Assembly (NCBI RefSeq): GCF_003096715.1
Contig: NZ_QEOL01000020.1
Coordinates: 62,001 to 126,000, forward strand
Length of the DNA stretch: 64,000 bases
Direction: 5' to 3'
DNA from: Paraburkholderia silvatlantica
GTDB lineage: Bacteria; Pseudomonadota; Gammaproteobacteria; Burkholderiales; Burkholderiaceae
A model generated the notes under the pieces. The model had not been told where the DNA came from. It made no database searches and saw nothing but the letters and a program-made list of their open reading frames with translations. Of the stretch, positions 16,614 through 25,648 are shown piece by piece (the first letter of the stretch is position 1; each line of letters opens with the position of its first letter). The translations under genes and the position numbers were made by a program.

Positions 16614-18416
16614 ATGCCGAACACGTTGTCTCTGATGTCGTCGCTGCGCGACGTCGCCAGCCGGATCAATACCGACGATGAAGTCGATACGCTGCTGCAC
16701 AGCCTGATCGAGCTTGCGTGCCAGCACGGCTCGTGGGATCTCGGGTCGATCATGAGCGTGGACGCCGCGCACGGCGACGCGCTCGTCATTGCGCGGCGCG
16801 ATACGGCGCTGCTCAAAAGACCGCTCTCCGACCGCTGGGAGCTCGCGACGAGTCCGGCGCTCGTTGCGCTGCAGCGCAACGAAGCGGTTTATATCCGCGA
16901 TGCGCTGGAGACGACCGAGTTCCTCGGCTACCGCCGCGAGGCTGCCGAGCGCGGCTACCGCACGGTGCTCGTGCTGCCGATGGCGTGTCACGACGTCGAG
17001 GGGCGGCCGATGGTGCTCGTCGTGCTCGCGCGCAAGATCGTCGATCTGCCGGCCGAGCAGCTCGCGTTCATGGAACTGATCGTGCATCTGGGCGCGATCG
17101 CGATCGAGCGCACCCACCGGCAGCGCGCACAGCAGGCGGCCGCTGCGCAGCTGCGGCGCGTGGTAGACGTGCAGGGCGCGATGCTGGAGGAGGTGCTGGC
17201 CGGCGGGTCGATGGTCACGCTCACCGCGATGCTCGCCGACCTGCTCGACTCGCCGGTGCTGGTGATCGACCTCTACGGCGGTGAGCTGCACGCATCGCGC
17301 GCGCCGCATGCCTCGCTCGACATGGCCGCGTGGCGCGCGGGGCTCGACGGCGACGCGGGCCAGCAGATTCGCGCGGCAGCGCTGAGCGCGATCGAGCGGC
17401 ACGCGCTGCGGCGCGTGCCGCTCGACCTGCCGGATGGGCTCACGCTGCACGCCAACGTCGAACTGCTGTCGGTCGACGGCGACACCGTCGGCGCGCTGCT
17501 GTGCTTCGGCGAACGCGAGCCCGGCGACCTGCACACGATCTCCATCGAGAACGCGAAGTTCGCGATGAGCGTGCAGCTGATGCGCAGCGTGATCCGGTTC
17601 CGCTCGGAGACGCGCACGCTGGCCGAGCTGTTCTTCGAGATCGTCGAGCGCCGCTGGCGCGACGAGCAGGACGTTCTGGAGCGCGCGCGCCGGCTCGGCC
17701 TCGTGCTCGCGGCGCCGGCGCGGCTCCTCGTCATCGACTATCCGCACCGGTCCGTCGCCGCGTTCGACCGCTCGGCCGAGTGCCATCGCGCGGCGAACAT
17801 GCTGGCGGTGCAGCACAAGCTCGCGATCCATCCGATCACGGTCGGCAACGGCTTCGTTTGCGTGCTGCCCGACGCGCCGGCACACACTGCGACCGCGTTC
17901 GCGCGCCAGCTGTGCGGCGCGTTGGGCGCGTTGCTTTGCGGAGAGCCGACCCTCATCGTGAGCGACGCGTTCACCGGCCTCACGGCGCTCGCGAATGAGT
18001 GGGAGCGCTGCTGGCGGATGATCCGCGTGGCGCGCGCGTTCGGCAAGACCGGCGCGCTGAGCGTGCCCGACCTCGGGCCGCTGCCGATGCTGATCGGCGC
18101 CGCCGATTCGTCGGACGTGCGCGCGTTCATCGCCGGCACGATCGGGCGCATCGTCGAGTACGACGCGAAGCACCGCGCGCCGTACGTCGGCACGCTCGCG
18201 ACCTACATCCGCCACGGCTGCCGCGCCCAGGCCTGTGCCGACGCGATGGGTCTGCACGTCACGACGCTGCGCTACAGGCTTGCGCGCATCGTCGACCTGT
18301 TCGGGATCGACGTGGAGACGCCCGAGAGGCGTTTCGCGGTCGAACTCGCGCTGCAGCTGCACAACCTGCTCGACGCCGGCCAGCCCGTCGGTGCCGCATC
18401 GCACAACGCGGATTGA
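16614..18416 (+). CDS. GAF-domain PucR/CdaR-type regulator
   Basis: A 600-residue cytoplasmic transcription regulator. Residues about 20-170 form a GAF-like sensor (INTDDEVDTLLHSLIELACQ, TVLVLPMACHDVEGRPMVLV); a middle region about 180-500 follows; the C-terminus has the PucR helix-turn-helix (LATYIRHGCRAQACADAMGL, then TTLRYRLARIVDLFGIDV). PucR/CdaR proteins activate catabolic operons on binding a substrate or intermediate. It lies between the divergent DUF1185 gene and the downstream flavin reductase/monooxygenase operon, so it probably controls both. The 145-base divergent region holds no repeat I would call an operator. The start is at 16614 (MPNTLSLMSSLRDVASRI), with a weak GGGA upstream. 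Confidence 0.86.
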   Translation: MPNTLSLMSSLRDVASRINTDDEVDTLLHSLIELACQHGSWDLGSIMSVDAAHGDALVIARRDTALLKRPLSDRWELATSPALVALQRNEAVYIRDALETTEFLGYRREAAERGYRTVLVLPMACHDVEGRPMVLVVLARKIVDLPAEQLAFMELIVHLGAIAIERTHRQRAQQAAAAQLRRVVDVQGAMLEEVLAGGSMVTLTAMLADLLDSPVLVIDLYGGELHASRAPHASLDMAAWRAGLDGDAGQQIRAAALSAIERHALRRVPLDLPDGLTLHANVELLSVDGDTVGALLCFGEREPGDLHTISIENAKFAMSVQLMRSVIRFRSETRTLAELFFEIVERRWRDEQDVLERARRLGLVLAAPARLLVIDYPHRSVAAFDRSAECHRAANMLAVQHKLAIHPITVGNGFVCVLPDAPAHTATAFARQLCGALGALLCGEPTLIVSDAFTGLTALANEWERCWRMIRVARAFGKTGALSVPDLGPLPMLIGAADSSDVRAFIAGTIGRIVEYDAKHRAPYVGTLATYIRHGCRAQACADAMGLHVTTLRYRLARIVDLFGIDVETPERRFAVELALQLHNLLDAGQPVGAASHNAD

Positions 18417-18538
18417 GCGCCACGCCTACGGCGAACTGACGGTGGCGCGCGCGGAACCTTCCTACGATCCGATGGAAGCCAGCGCAATTTCCGCTACTTA
18501 CATTCACCTCAACACAACGACGTCCGAGGTGAATGGCC

Positions 18539-19522
18539 ATGCAAGCCGCAGTACCGGATAACCGCACCACCATCGACCCGATCGCGCTGCGCCGCGCGTT
18601 CGGCACCTTCGTCACCGGTGTGACCGTGCTCACGACGGTCGACGCCGACGGCCGTCCACGCGGAATGACGGCCAACTCGTTCGCGTCCGTCTCGCTCGAT
18701 CCGCCGCTGCTGCTGGTCTGCGTCGGCAAGGGCGCGTCCAGCTACCCGGCGTTCGCCGGCAGCGACCGCTTCGCGGTGAACCTGCTGAGCGACGCGCAGA
18801 CGGACGTATCGAACCTGTTCGCGTCGAAGGCCGTCGACAAGTTCGCGGCGGTGCGCCACGACGTCGTGCACACCGGCGCGCCGGTGCTGAACGACTGCCT
18901 GAGCTGGTTCGACTGCACGGTGCATGCGCGCGTCGACGCCGGCGACCACATGATCCTGATCGGCCGCGTGCAGGCGTTCGGCACCAGCCCGTCCGCGCCG
19001 CTCGGCTTCTGCCGGGGCCGCTACGCGCAGGTGAAGGATCCGTTGCCGCCGGGCTGGCTGTCGTCGACCGACATGTTCGTCGGTTATCTGATCGAGGCGC
19101 AGGGTGACGTGCTGCTCGTCGCCAACGGCAAGGGCGGCTGGGTGTTGCCGACCGCGCCGCGCCGGCTCGTCAACGACCGTCTGCCGGTCGCCGGCGGCGG
19201 CGAGCTGTTGCTCGTCTCCGACGACACGTTTCTCTATTCGGTGTTCGACGTCGACGGCCACGACTCCGGTTACCTGATCTATCGCGCACGCCTCGCCGAG
19301 CCGCGCGGCGCGCTGGCGCTGCCGGACGGTTTCCGTTTTTTCGCGCCGGACAACCTGCCTTACGACGAAATCGCCTCGGTCGAGATGCGCGCGATGCTGC
19401 GCCGCTTCGTACGCGAGACCGAGGGCGGCGGCCGTTATTCGATCTACATGGGCTCGCACGACGGCGGCCGCGTGGCGCCGGTCGGGGCGGCGCAGTCGTG
19501 GGCCCAGCATCAGCAATCGTGA
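18539..19522 (+). CDS. Flavin reductase with C-terminal extension (TgnA-like)
   Basis: A protein of about 327 residues. The first 165 are an HpaC/flavin-reductase split barrel (FGTFVTGVTVLTTVDADGRP, GMTANSFASVSLDPPLLLVC, then APLGFCRGRYAQV). The remaining 150 or so form an extra domain (GWLSSTDMFVGYLIEAQGDV onward) with NUDIX-like flavour but no clear NUDIX box. Such reductases supply FMNH2 to a partner monooxygenase, here the luciferase-like enzyme at 21098. The ATG at 18539 is spaced correctly from GAGG; the ATG at 18533 is too close. It is first in a co-directional run extending to the ABC importer. Confidence 0.87.
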   Translation: MQAAVPDNRTTIDPIALRRAFGTFVTGVTVLTTVDADGRPRGMTANSFASVSLDPPLLLVCVGKGASSYPAFAGSDRFAVNLLSDAQTDVSNLFASKAVDKFAAVRHDVVHTGAPVLNDCLSWFDCTVHARVDAGDHMILIGRVQAFGTSPSAPLGFCRGRYAQVKDPLPPGWLSSTDMFVGYLIEAQGDVLLVANGKGGWVLPTAPRRLVNDRLPVAGGGELLLVSDDTFLYSVFDVDGHDSGYLIYRARLAEPRGALALPDGFRFFAPDNLPYDEIASVEMRAMLRRFVRETEGGGRYSIYMGSHDGGRVAPVGAAQSWAQHQQS

Positions 19523-19553
19523 ATCCAGACAGCGAGACAGGACTTCAGACACC

Positions 19554-21065
19554 ATGAAAACGACAGTCGCAACCCTGCAGGGCGCCCGCACCGGCAACTT
19601 CATCGACGGACAGTTCGTCGAGCCGGCGAGCCGCCGTTACGCGCCGAGCTTCGATCCAACCACGGCCGAACCGTGGTACGAATTCGCGCAGTCGGACGCG
19701 GCCGACGTCGACGCCGCCGTGCGTTCGGCGCAGACCGCGTTGAAGAGCGCCGCGTGGCGGCGCATGACGCAGACCGAGCGCGGCAAGCTCGTGCGCCGGC
19801 TTGGCGAACTCGTGCTCGCGAACGCCGACGAACTCGCAATGATCGAGTGCCGCGACAACGGCAAGCTGCTGAAGGAGATGCGCGTGCAGATGCGCGCGAT
19901 CCCCGATTCATATCTGTATTTCGCGGGCATGGCGGACAAGCTGCAGGGCGACACGATCCCCGTGAACAAGCTCGACATGCTGAACTTCAACCTGCGCGAG
20001 CCGATCGGCGTGGTCGGCATGATCATCCCGTGGAATTCGCCGCTGATGATGCTCACGGGGACGCTCGCGCCGTGTCTCGCGATTGGAAACACGATCGTCG
20101 CGAAGCCGTCGGAGCACGCGAGCGCGTCGACCCTCGCACTGGCCGAACTCGCGATCGAGGCCGGCATTCCGCCCGGCGTGTTCAACGTCGTGACCGGCGA
20201 CGGCGCGACGACCGGCGACGCGCTGACCCGCCACCCCGGCATCGCCAAATACGTGTTCACCGGCAGCACCGTGACCGGCCGCAAGATCGCCGGCAATGCC
20301 GCCCAGAACCTGGTGCCGTGCCAGATGGAACTCGGCGGCAAGTCTCCGCACGTGATCTTCGGCGACGTGGAGATCGAGCGCGCGGTCAACGGCGTCGTGT
20401 CGGGCGTGTTCGCCGCGGCTGGCCAGACCTGCGTCGCCGGCTCGCGCTGCTTTGTCGAGGCGTCGGTGCATGACCGGTTCGTCGAGGCACTCGTCGAGCG
20501 GACGCGGCGCGTACGCGTCGGCCATCCGGTTCACGAAGACACCGACATCGGCCCGCTCGCGCTCGCGTCGCAGCTCGACAAGGTCAAGCACTACGTCGCG
20601 TCAGGCGTCGAGGAGGGCGCGACGATCGCGGCCGGCGGCCGCGCGCCCGTCGACGCGGCACTCGGCGGCGGCTGGTATTTCGAGCCGACGGTGATGACGC
20701 ACGCGACCAACCAGATGCGCTTCATGCGCGACGAGATCTTCGGCCCGGTGGTCGGCGTCGTGCCGTTCTCTGACGAGCGCGAACTGATGCAACTCGCGAA
20801 CGACACCGAGTACGGCCTCGCGTCCGGCATCTGGACGCGCGACATCGATCGCGCGATGCGCTTCGCGCGCGACATCGACGCCGGCACGGTGTGGATCAAC
20901 ACCTATCGTTCGGCAGCCTACATGTCGTCGAACGGCGGCCTCAAGCACAGCGGCTACGGCCGGCGCGGCGGCTTCGAGGTGATGCGCGAATTCTCGCGGC
21001 TCAAGAACGTGGTGCTCGACTACTCCGGCGCGATGCACGACCCGTTCGTCATCCGCCTGCGTTGA
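19554..21065 (+). CDS. NAD-dependent aldehyde dehydrogenase (TgnC-like)
   Basis: A 503-residue ALDH-superfamily enzyme. It shows the NAD-binding EPIGVVGMIIPWNSPLMML, the FTGSTVTGRKIAG loop, the glutamate in MELGGKSPHVIF, and the catalytic cysteine in FAAAGQTCVAGSRCF, with EIFGPVVGVVPF near the end. It oxidises an aldehyde or hemiacetal to an acid. It lies 31 bases after the flavin reductase and 32 before the monooxygenase. In the trigonelline pathway an enzyme of this class oxidises the ring-opened hydroxybutyrolactone, which is the proposed job here; the chemistry itself cannot be read from the sequence. Confidence 0.9.
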   Translation: MKTTVATLQGARTGNFIDGQFVEPASRRYAPSFDPTTAEPWYEFAQSDAADVDAAVRSAQTALKSAAWRRMTQTERGKLVRRLGELVLANADELAMIECRDNGKLLKEMRVQMRAIPDSYLYFAGMADKLQGDTIPVNKLDMLNFNLREPIGVVGMIIPWNSPLMMLTGTLAPCLAIGNTIVAKPSEHASASTLALAELAIEAGIPPGVFNVVTGDGATTGDALTRHPGIAKYVFTGSTVTGRKIAGNAAQNLVPCQMELGGKSPHVIFGDVEIERAVNGVVSGVFAAAGQTCVAGSRCFVEASVHDRFVEALVERTRRVRVGHPVHEDTDIGPLALASQLDKVKHYVASGVEEGATIAAGGRAPVDAALGGGWYFEPTVMTHATNQMRFMRDEIFGPVVGVVPFSDERELMQLANDTEYGLASGIWTRDIDRAMRFARDIDAGTVWINTYRSAAYMSSNGGLKHSGYGRRGGFEVMREFSRLKNVVLDYSGAMHDPFVIRLR

Positions 21066-21097
21066 GTGCGGCGGCTTTTCAATCGACAGAGGCACAC

Positions 21098-22186
21098 ATG
21101 AAATTCGGTATTTCTCTCAGCATGGAGCGGTTCTCTCCAGACGACTCGATGAGCAGTGCGCGCGACAAGCTGCTGATGCTCGCTCGCGTCGCCGACGCGA
21201 GCGGTTTCGAGACGCTGTGGACCGCGGAACATCACACGATCGAGTGCACGATCTCGCCGAACCCGTTTACGGTGCTGACCTGGCTCGCGCAGCACACTGA
21301 ACGCATCCGGCTCGGCACGGCGACCATCGTAGCGCCGTACTGGTCGCCCATCCGGCTCGCGGGCGAGGCCGCGATGTGCGATCACCTGACCAACGGCCGC
21401 CTCGAACTGGGCATCGCGCGCGGCGCGTACCAGTACGAGTTCGATCGGATGGCGGGTGGCATGCCGCAGCAGGAGGGCGTTGCCTACATGAAGGAGCTGC
21501 TGCCCGCGGTCCACAAGCTGTGGGAGGGCGACTACGCGCACGACGGCCACTACTGGAAGTTCCCGCTCGCGACGTCGGTGCCGAAGCCGCTGCAGCAACC
21601 GCATCCGCCGATCTGGGTGGCGACGCGCGATCCGGGCAGCTTCGACTGGGCGGTCGGCGTCGGCGCGAACATCCTGTCGACGCCGCTGTCGGCGCCGGCC
21701 GGCGAAGTGTCGGTGCTCGGCCAGAAGTTCCGCAAGGCGGTCGCCGATCATCCGGAGCGTCCGCGTCCGCGTTTCATGATGCTGCGCCGTACCTGCGTGT
21801 ACGAACGGCCCGAGGACTGGCAAAGCGTTGTGCGCTATAGCGTCGACTACGGCCGCTACTTCGAGAACCTGATGCAGAACATCGGCACCGTGCGCGACGG
21901 CTTCCCCGAGGCCGTGCCGTACGAGACGGTCGCAAACCGCGCGAACTACGACCCACAGGCGATCCGCGAAAACCTGATGTTCGGCACGCCGGACGAAGTG
22001 ATCCGCAAGCTGCAGATCTACGAGGACGAGGGAGTCGACCAGTTCTGCCTCGGCCTGTCGTTCAACCTGCCGTTCGAGCTTCAGATGAAGACGCTGCGCC
22101 TGTTCGCCGACGAGGTGATCCCGCATTTCGCGCGGCGCGAGAAGGCCGCGGCCGGCGCGCTGGCCACCACCGAAGCGGGGAACTGA
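21098..22186 (+). CDS. Luciferase-like flavin-dependent monooxygenase (TgnB-like)
   Basis: A 362-residue bacterial-luciferase-like TIM-barrel oxygenase: MKFGISLSMERFSPDDSM, FETLWTAEHHTIECTISPNP, RIRLGTATIVAPYWSPIRLA, NGRLELGIARGAYQYEFDRM and HPPIWVATRDPGSFDWAVGV. These enzymes use reduced FMN and O2, and the flavin reductase two genes upstream would provide it. The ATG at 21098 follows AGAGG; the frame is open to 20891 only because it overlaps the ALDH gene. Two-component oxygenase plus ALDH plus hydrolase plus quaternary-amine importer is the gene set of trigonelline (N-methylnicotinate) degradation, so direct cleavage of an N-methylpyridinium ring is the leading hypothesis. Confidence 0.9.
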   Translation: MKFGISLSMERFSPDDSMSSARDKLLMLARVADASGFETLWTAEHHTIECTISPNPFTVLTWLAQHTERIRLGTATIVAPYWSPIRLAGEAAMCDHLTNGRLELGIARGAYQYEFDRMAGGMPQQEGVAYMKELLPAVHKLWEGDYAHDGHYWKFPLATSVPKPLQQPHPPIWVATRDPGSFDWAVGVGANILSTPLSAPAGEVSVLGQKFRKAVADHPERPRPRFMMLRRTCVYERPEDWQSVVRYSVDYGRYFENLMQNIGTVRDGFPEAVPYETVANRANYDPQAIRENLMFGTPDEVIRKLQIYEDEGVDQFCLGLSFNLPFELQMKTLRLFADEVIPHFARREKAAAGALATTEAGN

Positions 22187-22190
22187 CGCG

Positions 22191-23033
22191 ATGCTCGACG
22201 CGCTTTTAAACGCGCCGCCGTCCGCGGTCGAAGGCACCCTGACGCGCGGCGAGACTGCGCTGACCTGGCGGCTGCAGGGCGATGGTCCACACGCGCTTGT
22301 CTGCGTCCACGGCGTCGGTTCCTACCTCGAAGCGTGGCAGGGCACGGTCAATGCGCTCGGTCCGGATTTTCGCGTGTTAACCTTCGACCTGCGCGGCCAC
22401 GGCCGCTCGTCGCGCATCAAGGGCCGCTACGAGATCGACGACTTCGTCGGCGACGTGCTCGCGCTCGCCGATCACGCGGGTTTCGCGCGCTTCGATCTCG
22501 CGGGCTTTTCGCTCGGCGGCCTCGTCGCGCAGCGTCTCGCGCTTTCGTACCCCGAACGGCTGCGCCGTCTCGCGCTGCTGTCGACGGTGGCCGGACGCAC
22601 CGCCGACGAACGCGCGCGCGTGCAGGCGCGTTACGAAGCGCTGCAGGCCGGCGAGCGCGGCGCGCATTATGACGCGTCTCTGTCGCGCTGGCTGACCGAG
22701 GCGTTTCAGGAGCGGCATCCCGAATTCGTCGCGGAGCTGCGCCGCCGCAACGCGCAAAACGATCCGGACTGTTACGCGGCCGCCTATCGCCTGCTCGCTC
22801 AGACCGACTACGGCGGCCTCATCGACCAGATCCGGGTGCCGACGCTGATCGCGACGGGCGAGGACGACCAGGGCTCGAATCCGCGGATGGCGCGCTACAT
22901 GCACGAGCGGATTCCGGACTCGCGGCTCGTGATCCTGCCGAAGCTCCGGCATTCGCTGCTGAACGAGGCGCCCGGCGCGGTGGCCGCGCTGCTGCGCGAT
23001 TTCCTGCTCGAAAAACCGGAGGTCGCGCGATGA
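22191..23033 (+). CDS. Alpha/beta hydrolase (TgnD-like)
   Basis: A 280-residue alpha/beta hydrolase with an oxyanion-hole HGVGSYLEAW segment, the nucleophile Ser near 107 in LAGFSLGGL, an acid in ATGEDDQGS, and the catalytic His in LPKLRHSLLNEAPG. It starts four bases after the monooxygenase stop and overlaps the next gene by four, so it is translationally coupled. In the trigonelline scheme a hydrolase of this size splits the N-methylformamido intermediate into methylamine, formate, CO2 and succinate semialdehyde; a lactonase or esterase of a related substrate is the alternative. Confidence 0.88.
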   Translation: MLDALLNAPPSAVEGTLTRGETALTWRLQGDGPHALVCVHGVGSYLEAWQGTVNALGPDFRVLTFDLRGHGRSSRIKGRYEIDDFVGDVLALADHAGFARFDLAGFSLGGLVAQRLALSYPERLRRLALLSTVAGRTADERARVQARYEALQAGERGAHYDASLSRWLTEAFQERHPEFVAELRRRNAQNDPDCYAAAYRLLAQTDYGGLIDQIRVPTLIATGEDDQGSNPRMARYMHERIPDSRLVILPKLRHSLLNEAPGAVAALLRDFLLEKPEVAR

Positions 23034-23398
23034 TCGTCGAAGAACGGATCTACCGGATCCGCAACGGCTGCATGAGCCGTTACCTGAAACTCGTGCAGGA
23101 CGAAGGGCTGCCGCTCCAGCAACCCGTCCTCGGCAACCTGCTCGGCTACTTCACCACGGAGATCGGGCCGCTGAGCCAGGTCGTGCACTGGTGGGGGTAC
23201 GCCGATCTCGAAGACCGTCGCGCGCGTCGCGAGCGGCTCGCCGCCGATCCGCGCTGGCAGGCGTTCATTCCGCGCCTGTCGGAGCTGATCGAGCAGGCCG
23301 AGAACCGCATTCTCGTGCCGACCGCGTTTTCGCCGCTGCAAACGTTGTTGTCCGACCGGACCGATCGGTCCGGCCCACCGAGGGAGTCAACCGCATGA
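23030..23398 (+). CDS. NIPSNAP-family protein
   Basis: A 122-residue small cytoplasmic protein of the NIPSNAP ferredoxin-like fold: IVEERIYRIRNGCMSRYLKL at the start, VLGNLLGYFTTEIGPLSQVV, HWWGYADLEDRRARRERLAA and PRWQAFIPRLSEL. It overlaps both neighbours by ATGA junctions, so its product is made in step with the hydrolase and the transporter ATPase. NIPSNAP members have no agreed function; they commonly sit in aromatic or amine catabolic clusters, where stabilising a partner enzyme or shuttling a ligand is suspected. Confidence 0.85.
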   Translation: MIVEERIYRIRNGCMSRYLKLVQDEGLPLQQPVLGNLLGYFTTEIGPLSQVVHWWGYADLEDRRARRERLAADPRWQAFIPRLSELIEQAENRILVPTAFSPLQTLLSDRTDRSGPPRESTA

Positions 23399-24573
23399 CC
23401 GAACGCCTGAAAATCGAGCATCTGTACAAGGTATTCGCCGCGCGTCCCGAACGCGCGCTCGACATGCTCCGGTGCGGCGCCACCAAGGCCGACGTGCTGC
23501 GCGACACAGGGCACGTCGTGGGCCTCGATGACGTGTCGCTGTCGGTGCCCGCCGGCGCGATGTACATGATCATGGGGCTGTCCGGCTCGGGCAAGTCGAC
23601 GCTCGCGCGCTGCGTGAACCGTCTGAACGAGCCGAGCGCGGGCCGCATCCTGCTCGACGACACCGACCTCTGCGCGCTTGCCGAGCCCGCTCTGCGCGAC
23701 GTGCGCCGCAAGCGCATCTCGATGGTGTTCCAGCATTTCGCGCTGCTGCCGAACCGGCCCGTGATCGAGAACGTCGAGTTCGGGCTCAAGCTGCGCGGCG
23801 TGCCGGCGGCGGCGCGCCGCCAGCGGGCCGGGCAGGTACTCGAAGTGGTCGGGCTCGCGCGCTGGGCCGACAAGCTGCCGCACGAGCTGAGCGGCGGCAT
23901 GCGCCAGCGCGTGGGGCTCGCGCGCGCGCTCGCGACCGACGCGGACATCCTGATCATGGACGAGGCGTTCAGCGCGCTCGACCCGCTGATCCGCGCGGAG
24001 ATGCAGGACGAACTGCTGCGGCTGCAGCGCACGCTGAACAAGACGATCCTGTTTATCACGCACGACTTCCAGGAGGCGCTGAAGCTCGGAACACGGATCG
24101 CGATCATGTCGGAGGGGCGGCTCGTTCGCGAGGGCACGCCGCAGTCGATCGTGACGGAGCCGGGCAGCGACTACGTCGCCGCGTTCACGCGCGACGTGGA
24201 CCGCGCGCGGCTGTTTAATGCCGGCGCCTCGATGACGTCGCTCGCGCCGCTCGTGCAGCGCGACGGCTGGACCGTGCTGGCCGGCGGCGAACCCGGGCCG
24301 GCCTTCGTGGTCGACGCCGACGCGCGCGTGCTCGGGCTCGTGGGCCCCGCGCAGATCGACGCGCTGCGCGACGGGCTTGCGCTGCCGCCGCTCGACGCCG
24401 CGTTCGCGTGCGTGCCGGCCGCGACGCGCCTCGTCGACGCGGCCGCGCACTTCGGCACCGCGCGCGCGGTAGGGGTCATCGACGAAGTCGGCCGGCTCGT
24501 CGGCCGGCTGGAAGCGGGGCGGGTCCTCGCGCACATCGGCGCGGGCGGCGCCAACGGAGCCAAGCATGTTTAA
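23395..24573 (+). CDS. Betaine/quaternary-amine ABC importer, ATPase (ProV-like)
   Basis: A 392-residue ABC ATPase of the glycine betaine/proline type. It has the family N-terminal helix (IEHLYKVFAARPERALDML), Walker A GLSGSGKST, the Q-loop in MVFQHFALLPN, the signature LSGGMRQRVG, Walker B ILIMDEAFSALD and the switch His in FITHDFQEA. A C-terminal regulatory region of about 110 residues takes the place of the CBS pair. It overlaps the NIPSNAP gene by ATGA and the permease gene by eight bases. Within this operon it probably energises import of the pathway's substrate, a betaine-like compound, rather than osmoprotection. Confidence 0.92.
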   Translation: MTERLKIEHLYKVFAARPERALDMLRCGATKADVLRDTGHVVGLDDVSLSVPAGAMYMIMGLSGSGKSTLARCVNRLNEPSAGRILLDDTDLCALAEPALRDVRRKRISMVFQHFALLPNRPVIENVEFGLKLRGVPAAARRQRAGQVLEVVGLARWADKLPHELSGGMRQRVGLARALATDADILIMDEAFSALDPLIRAEMQDELLRLQRTLNKTILFITHDFQEALKLGTRIAIMSEGRLVREGTPQSIVTEPGSDYVAAFTRDVDRARLFNAGASMTSLAPLVQRDGWTVLAGGEPGPAFVVDADARVLGLVGPAQIDALRDGLALPPLDAAFACVPAATRLVDAAAHFGTARAVGVIDEVGRLVGRLEAGRVLAHIGAGGANGAKHV

Positions 24574-25513
24574 AGCCGACGACCTCGCGGTCCTGCCGAT
24601 CGCGGACTGGATTCAGACCGCGGTGCAGTGGATCGCGCTCCATCTGCGGCCGCTCTTCCTCGTCATCAAGTGGCCGATCCAGAAGCTGCTCGAACTGAAC
24701 ATCGACGCGCTGCACGCGGTGCCGTTCCCGGTCTTCGTGCTGGCCTGCGCGCTGCTGGTGTGGCGCGTCGCCGGCAAGGGCGTCGCGGCCTTTACGTTGA
24801 TCGGGCTCGTCGTGATCGCCGCGCTCGGCGTGTGGGCCGACGCGATCACGACGATCGCGCTGATCGTCACCGCGATCGTGTTCTGCGCGGCGATCGGCGT
24901 TCCGGTCGGCGTGGCCTGCGCGCGCAGTGAGCGCGTGTGGCGCGTCGTGCAGCCGATTCTCGACATCATGCAGACCACGCCGACCTTCGTGTATCTGGTG
25001 CCTGTTGTGATGCTGTTCGGCGTCGGCACGGTGCCGGGCGAGGTCGCCGTCGTGATCGCCGCGATGCCGCCGCTGATCCGCTTCACGAACCTCGGCATCC
25101 GCATGGTCGATCACGAGCTGGTCGAGGCCGGCCTCGCGTTCGGCGCGGACCCACGCCAGCTGCTGTGGGAGGTGCAGTTGCCCCTGGCGGTGCCGACCAT
25201 CCTCGGCGGGCTTAACCAGACGGTGCTGACCGCGATGGTGATGTCGGTCGTGATCTCGATGATCGGTGCCGAGGGGCTCGGCCTCGTCGTGCTGCAGGGG
25301 CTCGGCCGGCTCGACGTCGGCCAGGCGGCGATCGGCGGCATTGCCATCGTGCTGCTCGCGATGATTCTCGACCGCGTTACACAGAAGCTGGCGCGCTCGC
25401 AGCCGGGCCGCGGCGCGCTGCGCGGCGTGCTCGGCCGGTTCGTGCGCGGCGGCCGCGCCGACGACGCGGGAGACCGGCTGCTTGACGAGCGTGAACCGAA
25501 GGAAGCGCTATAG
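24566..25513 (+). CDS. Betaine/quaternary-amine ABC importer, permease (ProW-like)
   Basis: A 315-residue inner-membrane permease: ADWIQTAVQWIALHLRPLFL and further membrane segments, a periplasmic/core region PILDIMQTTPTFVYLVPVVM, and the EAA coupling loop (MVDHELVEAGLAFGADPRQL) that docks on the ATPase. It partners the ATPase at 23395 and the binding protein at 25649. The start overlaps the ATPase end by eight bases. The C-terminus is a charged cytoplasmic tail. It is a typical ProW/OpuAB-type subunit in length and order. Confidence 0.92.
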   Translation: MFKADDLAVLPIADWIQTAVQWIALHLRPLFLVIKWPIQKLLELNIDALHAVPFPVFVLACALLVWRVAGKGVAAFTLIGLVVIAALGVWADAITTIALIVTAIVFCAAIGVPVGVACARSERVWRVVQPILDIMQTTPTFVYLVPVVMLFGVGTVPGEVAVVIAAMPPLIRFTNLGIRMVDHELVEAGLAFGADPRQLLWEVQLPLAVPTILGGLNQTVLTAMVMSVVISMIGAEGLGLVVLQGLGRLDVGQAAIGGIAIVLLAMILDRVTQKLARSQPGRGALRGVLGRFVRGGRADDAGDRLLDEREPKEAL

Positions 25514-25648
25514 ATGCTCGCCGCGACTGCCGCGGTTCAGCGGTCGAATCCGTTGCCCGCATTCGCGGCAAGCGGCCCGGTGAAAGGAGAGCGCCGGTCA
25601 GGGCATTTCAATGGTCGGCAATCTACCTATATGAGAGGGAGTGGCTTG

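Noticed and set aside
16587..18404. 605-residue minus-strand frame opposite the PucR-type regulator
   Set aside because: Mirror frame of a clear GAF/PucR gene; no motif or ribosome-binding site of its own.
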